DNA of 27,633 nt from Chalciporus piperatus (lineage: Eukaryota; Basidiomycota; Agaricomycetes; Boletales; Boletaceae), in the NCBI GenBank assembly GCA_038093975.1, contig JBBPTG010000298.1:1-27633 (forward strand), given 5' to 3'. Shown here piece by piece: positions 21,588 to 27,633 of this stretch. A program made the position numbers and the translations under genes. The notes beneath the pieces are model-generated. The model had not been told where the DNA came from. It made no database searches and saw only the letters and a program-made list of their open reading frames with translations. The stretch's first letter is position 1. Each line of letters starts with the position of its first letter.

Positions 21588-22153
21588 CTACGCCTGCCTG
21601 TTTTCTTTCACGTCCCACAGAACACATTGACCACCATCGACCAGTCTGACAGAATACTCCTTGTGTTCGAACCAGGGAACCCAAACCCTGGTCTCGCACA
21701 GTGCGGCATCTTGTCCCATAGTAGCGTACCTATTGCCGCCTCGCGTCGAACCTAAGTAAGCACGGCCGCGCAGTGACTGAAAACGAGAAACAACTTACCA
21801 GCACTGGCGGCCATCATGAGAGGTGCTGCGATGCTTATTCCCGCAGCTTCACACCCAGTCATCAAGGATGTTGCGCCGGTAACGACTGATGCTGTTCCGG
21901 CAGCGCAAGCCAACCCAATCGTGGCACCCATCTCCCAAGATTCCTCCGGTGAAAACTCACGCGAGCGATAAACCCCGTGGTCATAGTCGATACGCTCGAC
22001 CCATCTCGCCTGGAAGTGGAGAGGGAGCGTGGGGAGATGAGTCGTCCAGCGTTCGTTGGGCTGAAGGTGATTCTTCCAATGGGTAGGTGCAGTGATGAAG
22101 AAAGCGACATGGATCGGCTCCTCAAGGTTGTTGATGATTGTCAAGTCAGGCAT
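21588..22153 (-). CDS. small protein with hydrophobic Gly/Ala-rich core, unknown function
   Basis: Predicted 172 aa from exons 22153-21799 and 21751-21588 with one 47-bp GT-AG intron. N-terminus MPDLTIINNLEEPIHVAFF, then HWKNHLQPNERWTTHLPTLPL, a beta-sandwich-like look. Residues about 75-120 are a hydrophobic Ala/Gly/Thr-rich run (GATIGLACAAGTASVV...) that could span or insert into a membrane, followed by a polar tail with LCETRVWVPWFEHKEYSVRL and CVLWDV. No classical signal peptide at the start. I recall similar short proteins in Agaricomycetes, but no assigned function. TATAAA lies 72 bases upstream of the ATG. It sits directly upstream of the nuclease gene on the same strand. Confidence 0.7.
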
Positions 22154-22224
22154 ACTAGTGAGAGTTTTGCGACGGTCGGGTGGAAGGTTGAGGGTAGGTA
22201 GGTGGTCGAGGCATGGGCCGCGTT

Positions 22225-22230
22225 TTTATA
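22225..22230 (-). promoter_or_regulatory. TATA box of the 172-aa protein gene
   Basis: TATAAA (in GGGATATAAAAACG, minus strand) 72 bases upstream of the ATG at 22153. Confidence 0.55.
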
Positions 22231-22355
22231 TCCCTGAACACAATCGACGATCCTCCTGAACAGGACAACACGAAATGTTGTGCCGAATTGATGATACACA
22301 ACTTCGAGACTTGTGGCGCTTCTACGAATCCACCTTGCAACTTCGAACCTAGAAG

Positions 22356-22455
22356 AGCGGGGTTGTACGTTAGCCTCGAATTGAGGGTGATAGTATCATG
22401 ATCAGAACGAAACTTATAGCGCTTCTCCGAAGCATAGCGGAGTTGTACGTTAGCC
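22356..22455 (+). repeat. 20-nt direct repeat, 80-bp period
   Basis: AGCGGGGTTGTACGTTAGCC at 22356-22375 recurs with one mismatch at 22436-22455. Each copy is preceded by a GCGCTTCT motif. No coding role seen. Confidence 0.7.
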
Positions 22456-22721
22456 CAGCTGGCCGTTGACAGCCCCGCGACCGCTCACGCTTCTATACCT
22501 AGGTCGAAGGGCACGCGCTCAGAACGTCCTCAGATAAGGCATCACAGGTGAGTGGGATCCACACTCTATCAGGTCTTACCTGTATATTGGGTAGATATCG
22601 ACATCACACAGCAGAATCAATTATACAGCTGCAACTGGGATTATGCGAAACACGCTGGAGAGTGCCAGGCGGAGGGTAGCTGCCCCCAGAGGAGCGGAAG
22701 GGCTTCGATGAGGACTAGCGA

Positions 22722-23765
22722 CTAGACACGACGACTAGGACACCAGCCACTACGCCAGGACGCCTGCACCCCCAGGGGCGTTGGTCCCGGCTCAACGCTC
22801 GCGTCAACTCCACCAACACCACGTTGAATATCAACCCGGTAACCCCCAGTTGGCGGTGGGTCCAATGACCGGAGTTCGCCGTCGCTGAGAACCGTGGCAT
22901 ACCACAAATTGCGCAGATGAGTACTCCCATTGGATAAACCTCCCGCCACGTCAGTCTGAGTCTCCCGTCCGCTCCTGACATTAGAGACTTGGCCGACAGC
23001 GGGCTCAAATATATCGGCCCTCACCTCCGTCGCGATGAATAGTCCAACCATGGATCTGACATTGTCATAGAGATTCTGCACAATTTGTTGTCAAACCCCG
23101 CGTCAGTGAAACTAGGCGGAAAGTAGACTGACCATCGCACGTTTACGCAGCTGTCGAGCTTTCTGAGCGTATTTTCCATCATGCTGGACGTGAGATGACA
23201 CGCTCGCCTGAACTTCCTGGGACAGTCTATGCACGTCGCTGGTACACTCTATCAACACTCACAGGAGAGTAAAACTCACCCCATCACGGCGACGTGCAAT
23301 GGTTGCAATCGCGCCCTGAAGCTTTCACGTAAAGTTAGAAGCTTATAGAGGATTCGCTGGCAATCCAATAATATCTCTGACACCGTTGTAAGCCATATGG
23401 GACAGGGGGCGTCGTCCGCGTGTAGTCGGGGTGTATTCAAAAACTGTATTCGGATCCCCCAGATTTCTGCCGGTGTGCCGCAGTCGTCGCGTTTGGGAAA
23501 GTTCCAGACTGAGATCCTTGGATGGACGTTGATGGTGGGTGAATAAAAGCTGCTCGTTCTCTCCGACACGACAGACTGTCTCCTCTGGACTGTAAGGCTA
23601 CTAGGAATCCCCAAGTCCTGGAAGAGCCGTGTCTCTAGATCAAGATCCTACTCAAAATGGGATGTCAGAAGCAGTAATAACAGCAGGGAACGGACTGACG
23701 TTGGCATCTCTCATCAGACCCGCAATCATAATATCTTGCATATCTAAGTGTAAGGAGCGAGACAT
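22722..23765 (-). CDS. probable multi-exon gene, unknown function
   Basis: I do not recognise the family. A consistent model is exons 23765-23700, 23647-23280, 23238-23133, 23075-22722, giving 297 aa from the ATG at 23765. All introns are GT-AG, phases agree, and branch-like CTGAC motifs are visible in introns 1 and 3. Coding texture is good: SRSLHLDMQDIMIAGLMRD, then ETRLFQDLGIPSS, IWLTTVSEILLDCQRILYKL, HRLSQEVQASVSS, NLYDNVRSMVGLFI. The middle looks all-helical. The last exon drifts into Gly/Pro-rich sequence and may contain an unrecognised intron. The frame stays open upstream of the chosen ATG for about 18 codons (NDECSIRHKLEAIL), so the gene may begin further upstream, possibly in the open frame around 23900-24170. 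Intron 2 is only 41 bp, which is short. Confidence 0.4.
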
Positions 23766-24988
23766 CAAAATCGCTTCAAGCTTGTGTCTAATGCTGCATT
23801 CGTCATTAGCTCCGAAAATCGGAAATTATTCGAGGACAGTAAAATATACGTTTTTGTTCTCTGAACGAACTCCTCTTGCTGCCACAAGGGGATTTTTGGG
23901 GCGGGGCTGATTACATCTTTGTGGAGATTATTAAAAGACTTTGATAAATGGAAGCATGTCGCTGCCACCGCATCGGGTCTGATGGTGTGACCGCGGTCAG
24001 ACCTGGAGTTGAGCCTCAGGCACTTCTCCCAATCCACGAGACATGAGCGAATGTCGACAGGCGACTTGAAGCTGAGGAACATGTTCTCGTGACGGTTGAA
24101 ACGATATGTGGCGACGACGGTGGGGGGTTGATAATACCCTGCCTCTCTCTCAAGTCCCTCCATTTTATACCTCTGAGAGTCACTGTGGCGCCCCATTATT
24201 GTTCTGTCATCCTTGCATGCAGAGCTACTAAGGATGAGGAACGACAAAAAGGAGCAGACTCGGACACGCCGATAGCATGATCAAATGACTTGTGACTCGC
24301 GCCCAGTCGTCATGAGGACAATTGTTTGCAATGGTGGGACCCACTTACAGGAAATGATCGGGCTTGCGACCTGAGTCTTCGGAAATCACGTTTCAGTCGA
24401 GTGATTGCGGACGACTCGGAGAATGGAGATGCAGAGGATGGAAGTGAAGTCTCTGGTTCCACTGTTGTTTCCAGCGGCACAATTGATTGGACTCTCTGGT
24501 GTTTTGTTCCACTATAAAGAACTAAGATTGCGTTCGAAATCTGGAACACGGAGCCTACTACAACCCGCCGCTCGATGCGCGGTTACTCCCGTTGTGGAGC
24601 GGGACTCGGTGCGGTGCAAATCGCATCATAAAGTAGCATAACATACAGTGCTAGAGGCAGCTGAATATTTCTGCGGAAAAAGTCAGGGTACACTGGCAGG
24701 TCTCTCGCATTTATATGGCTCGAGATCCAGGGCGGTGTTACATTCCTGTTTTGATGCAGAACTGAGGACAAAAAAGAGAGTAACCACAACCTCGCCACAG
24801 TACCTGATTTGTATCCAGTCTGACTCACTTGAAACAAAAGGCCCGGAGACGTTATTCGACATCCGGGGGGACTTGGACAAAGGCGACAGTTGGGGCCCGC
24901 CGCCTACATGATCCAGCGAAATAACCTGATTAGAGCGAGTTCTCCACTGGCGGTTGAAACCTTGGCAGTCACGGTGTTAGGTGCTTTC
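23766..24988. other. unresolved coding-like stretch, minus strand
   Basis: A minus-strand frame from 24247 to 23765 (160 codons) contains protein-like blocks (KSPVDIRSCLVDWEKCLRL; IRPDAVAATCFHLSKSFNN) and ends beside the gene at 22722-23765. It may be its 5' exons, but I could not join the two in a consistent phase. Another fragment with a good donor (TTTCCTGTAAGTGGG, about 24350) lies upstream. From about 24560 to 24988 I see only unconvincing frames. Confidence 0.3.
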
Positions 24989-25505
24989 AAGATGTTGTGA
25001 TCGAATCCTCGACCATGTCAGACCATGTCCCGTGCGGCGTGGCCCGGAAAGTTTGCATCAATGCGTCCAGCGCCTCGCTATACCTCCCAATCGTCGCGTC
25101 CGTCTCCAATATAATGTTTCTTCCAAGTCTCGTCCCTATCAAAATGTTCGAATCAGCATATGTAGTCACGCCACAACTTGAATCCTACAAAACCCTCGTC
25201 TCCGAATATTTGTCCACGAATATGCACACACTCTAGAATCTGCTTCGACATCGACTCGATTCGGCGCAAGCACGTCAACTGTCGAGTTTGCCAACCTTGA
25301 TGAGGAACTCGTAGGTCTCTTAGATTTTTGGTAGGAGCTTGAGGGCTGAGGGCTGATTGCTGTTAACTTGGCTCAGGATGATCTGTCCCGGTTAGTCGAC
25401 AAGCGCTCTCGCAAAATTGACCTGAAACATACCTGTGATGCTGGAGATAGCTCAGCCAAGACGATGTTCGCAAATGGGTTGTATGAATCAATAATAACAT
25501 AGATT
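24989..25505 (-). pseudogene. relic of an NLR/STAND-type N-terminal region
   Basis: In minus direction: NPFANIVLAELSPASQ, an intact intron (25432-25383, GTATGT...CTAAC...ACAG), then SQVNSNQPSALKLLPKI followed by an in-frame TAA, then ETYEFLIKVGKLDS followed by a TGA and a frameshift, then CLRRIESMSKQILECVHIRG, a likely second intron (branch TGCTGATTC, acceptor TTTTGATAG at about 25112), and NIILETDATIGRYSEALDALM before a stop at 24989. I recall this block order (LIPKI-ETYEF-CL+RIESM-TD-TIG-Y-ALD) from N-terminal regions of basidiomycete NACHT/NLR-like proteins; no nucleotide-binding domain follows here. A stop plus a frameshift indicate a pseudogene, unless cryptic introns remove them. Confidence 0.45.
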
Positions 25506-25659
25506 GGAAGTGGAGACGTTACAGTTCGTCCCGATAGGGCCTTCCATTACCCAAGTGCGCCTCGGCTCTTACAAGTCACACTCGCTTTGCTCATCCCCAA
25601 TGTTTATTCAAACGTCGCCAACTACAACTGCTGATGAGTGCGCGTATCAAAAACGTCCC

Positions 25660-26472
25660 CTACCATATCTGCTGCAGCGTCCGACCCGACCTCAAGGCGT
25701 AGGGGTACCCGGCGACAGTGAGGGGGACGAATTGATCCGGGAAACAACCCTTGTCGATCGGGTTCGTGGGCTCACAGATGCCTCCCGTTGTGTCCTCGTT
25801 CTCGCTGTCATCGGGATTGCCAGGAAGACCCTCGAGAGGCGAATAGCGAAGACCAATGACATCGCGGAAGTCCCTGTGCGTCGTGGTGTAACCGTCCTTC
25901 ACGAGCCCGGCGGCCTTCCAGGGTTCAAAGACCTTTGCGCTGTCAAAAGGAAGGTAGACTTGGTGCCGTGTATGATTGTGACGACAGCCCAAGAACGCGA
26001 AGCCGAACCTGAGCGGAAACATACCCCCCATAAAGTGCATCGGAGAACTGGCCAAAGGTCGGCTCACCGATGAGAGGCAAGGTAAAGACCCTCATCGCGG
26101 ATTTGGATTCGCCCGCGTAGCCGCGAACCTTTATATTGAGCTGCCCGTCCGCCGGGGGAGCTTCAGGGAGGGGAGCAAAGATCGCATAGTCGGTACTGTC
26201 AGAGCCTGCTTCTTGGGAACTTCCATTCCCGGGGATAGATCTGGTGGTTCTGGAGCTGTTGTCGTCCTGGGGACGAGGACCAACGTCCTTGTCGGGACCG
26301 ATGCTGCCAGAGGCGCAGCGATGCTACCGGTATCGCTGAAGGTGGGTCGCTTTCCTTTGGTATCGAAGTCGGAGAGGGAACCAAGCTCACTAGGACTGCT
26401 AGGCTGGTACTGGGCCTCGTTGGAGCCAATGGCATTAGTCTCGGTACCAGCCGTTATGGTGACAGCTGAGTT
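25660..26472 (-). CDS. uncharacterised protein fragment, Ser/Pro-rich then globular
   Basis: No family recognised. On the minus strand a frame open from 26472 encodes a low-complexity Ser/Thr/Pro-rich part, then SDSTDYAIFAPLPEAP, DGQLNIKVRGYAGESKS and MRVFTLPLIGEPTFGQFSD. A GTATGT donor at about 26024 joins in phase to a CAG acceptor about 83 bases on, continuing with AKVFEPWKAAGLVKDG, YTTTHRDFRDVIGLRYSPL and a stop at 25660. The 5' end is unclear: no in-frame ATG precedes the Ser/Pro part, so an upstream exon is needed (an ATGGATGGGGGG site lies near 26540). It could be the 5' half of the NLR-like relic next to it, both on the same strand. Confidence 0.35.
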
Positions 26473-26637
26473 TCAAGCTATCGGTGCAGAAACGTCTCCA
26501 TAACGTCTGGTGCATTTCGTGCGGCGGGCCCCCCATCCATCACGCGTCACGGGGTGTCACAGGTAGCCGCGGTTAATTTTAGTGATGACGCTGTACCATA
26601 CCGTCGTAATCTAATCACTGTGAGTCTGCTCGAACCA

Positions 26638-26858
26638 TGGCCTCCCATTCAGCACATGAAGATCGCAATTTCTGGGCTGATCTCTTGATGCGAGATGATG
26701 ACGACGACGACTACAACACTGATCTCGAATCTGAACCACCCCCGAGCCCCCAATCATGTTCTCGCTCACCTTCAGTTTCTTCGGACGCGGACACGGACAC
26801 GAATTCTGATTGGAGAACGCATAAGCGCTGGTACTTTCTTTGCCAGAGACTTTGTTGA
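26638..26858 (+). CDS. small acidic/serine-rich ORF, doubtful
   Basis: A 73-codon frame in good start context (ACCATGGC) encoding MASHSAHEDRNFWADLLM, then a run of six Asp, then a Ser/Pro-rich part. A GGTACTTTC donor-like site lies near the end. Low complexity and an antisense open frame of similar length make it uncertain. It might be the first exon of a gene truncated by the decayed element to its right. Confidence 0.2.
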
Positions 26859-27633
26859 GTTTGGATTTTGTGGGTTCGTGTGGTGGGTTGACGAAACTGG
26901 TAGGTCGTTCGCGTGTAGCACTGGTCGCGACCATCGTCGGTGTGACTCGCCGTGAGTCGCAGCTGATCTGCTTGTTGCGTCGTCGTTCTCACTCGATTCG
27001 ACTTGATGGGTTTGGTACATTGCTGTCATCGTTTGGATCGCCTTCTCGATTCGCGGTTCGTCTCGCCACCTGGCTCAGCCTGTACGACTCTCAGATGGTT
27101 TGACTGGCTCATTTCGAGCTTCGACATGCGGTCTGCATCGACGCAGCCGCTCGGTTCATCATCCCCGACTCTCAACTCCTGTGCCCTCGGCGCCCTCGGT
27201 CACTTTCGTGATTGCATCGTCGTCCTTGGATGCCATTCAAGCTGGCGACTCGTTTGGTCGCATGGCTTCGCAGCTGGGCGCGTTTTTAGCGTCTTTTGAT
27301 GTGTTTCGTTTGTCGGTGGTACTCGCCAACTCGTTGGTGTCGTTTGGTGGTTCGGTGGAGCGCTCTGGTGAGTCCATGTGGTCGCCATTTTCATTCGCGA
27401 CGCCTGTGACATCTTTCGACTCGCTCGACTCACTCCCCAACTTTCTCACCTCGCCAACTCGACTCCCTGCCCCTTCAGCTTCATCTGGGGCTTCGACCGT
27501 TTACGGGGTTCGCTGGGTGTGCGCGACCGACGATACTCGTCGTCGTCGTTGTCTGTGGTCTTCGTCGACTCCACTTGGCGTCGATTCGCTCGACTTCACC
27601 ATCTCCCCCTCGAGCGACGTGCTTTGGGGATCT
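26770..27633 (-). pseudogene. decayed low-complexity coding region, possibly transposon-derived
   Basis: On the minus strand, consecutive patches in shifting frames read as hydrophilic Ser/Glu/Asn-rich protein: KLGSESSESKDVTGVANENG, NDTNELASTTDKRN (27449-27237), then after stops MYQTHQVESSENDDATSRSA and HGESHRRWSRPVLHANDLPV (27029-26772). The frame continues to the window edge with more of the same texture. I associate this composition with repeated, retroelement-linked sequences in Rhizoctonia genomes, but no reverse transcriptase, integrase or terminal repeat is in view. Several stops separate the patches, so it is not intact here. Confidence 0.3.

Larger units (their letters stand above)
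22154..22721. other. intergenic stretch with repeats
   Basis: About 570 bases upstream of the 172-aa protein gene. It holds the TATA box and the 20-nt direct repeat. I see nothing else I can support. Confidence 0.4.

Noticed and set aside
25504..26073. 189-codon plus-strand frame
   Set aside because: Antisense to the minus-strand coding stretch with in-phase intron; no conserved content of its own.
1..27633. CRISPR arrays, tRNA or rRNA genes, bacterial-type operons, intact transposase or integrase
   Set aside because: None seen; short GTTCGAA-like motifs (e.g. near 21665) lack a foldable tRNA around them, and no regularly spaced repeat series exists.

Overview
This window looks like nuclear DNA of a basidiomycete fungus. 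Nearly every recognisable gene is cut by many short introns (about 41-83 bp, mostly GT...CTNA..YAG). The gene families present (class II DAHP synthase, etherase-type GST, Hul5/UBE3C ubiquitin ligase, Artemis-like nuclease, and coiled-coil proteins with an eight-cysteine tail) fit an Agaricomycete. I infer something close to Rhizoctonia (Cantharellales), but cannot prove the genus from sequence alone. All gene models were joined by hand from splice signals, codon phase and family similarity.

Layout. 0.15-0.47 kb: a weak minus-strand coding candidate. 0.99-3.06 kb (+): a large flavoprotein fusing a split-barrel FMN-type domain to a ferredoxin-reductase module. 3.2-8.2 kb (-): three tandem paralogues (copies A, B, C) of a secreted or signal-anchored coiled-coil protein with a C-terminal domain of eight conserved cysteines. 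Copy C is a mosaic (B-like upstream and coiled coil, A-like 3' half) and has lost its ATG. 9.1-11.5 kb (+): class II DAHP synthase, the first shikimate-pathway enzyme, in 16 exons. 11.6-15.4 kb (-): a HECT E3 ligase of the Hul5/UBE3C type, 15 exons. 15.4-16.9 kb: no convincing gene. 16.9-17.7 kb (-): glutathione S-transferase. 18.2-21.5 kb (-): Artemis/SNM1-type nuclease with a long disordered tail. 21.6-22.2 kb (-): a small protein of unknown function with a hydrophobic core. 22.7-24.2 kb (-): a probable multi-exon gene of unknown function. 25.0-25.5 kb (-): a broken relic resembling the N-terminal region of fungal NLR/STAND proteins. 25.7-26.5 kb (-): another uncharacterised coding stretch. 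26.6-27.6 kb: a small plus-strand ORF and a decayed repeat-like coding region.

The conserved genes are unrelated housekeeping or stress functions (aromatic amino acid synthesis, proteasome-linked ubiquitination, DNA end processing, detoxification). The dynamic part is the 3.2-8.8 kb tandem array, with segmental duplication, module copy-number change, sequence mosaicism, start-codon loss and a splice donor that is GC in one copy and GA in two. The right end, from about 22.7 kb, is a second, more decayed accessory zone.
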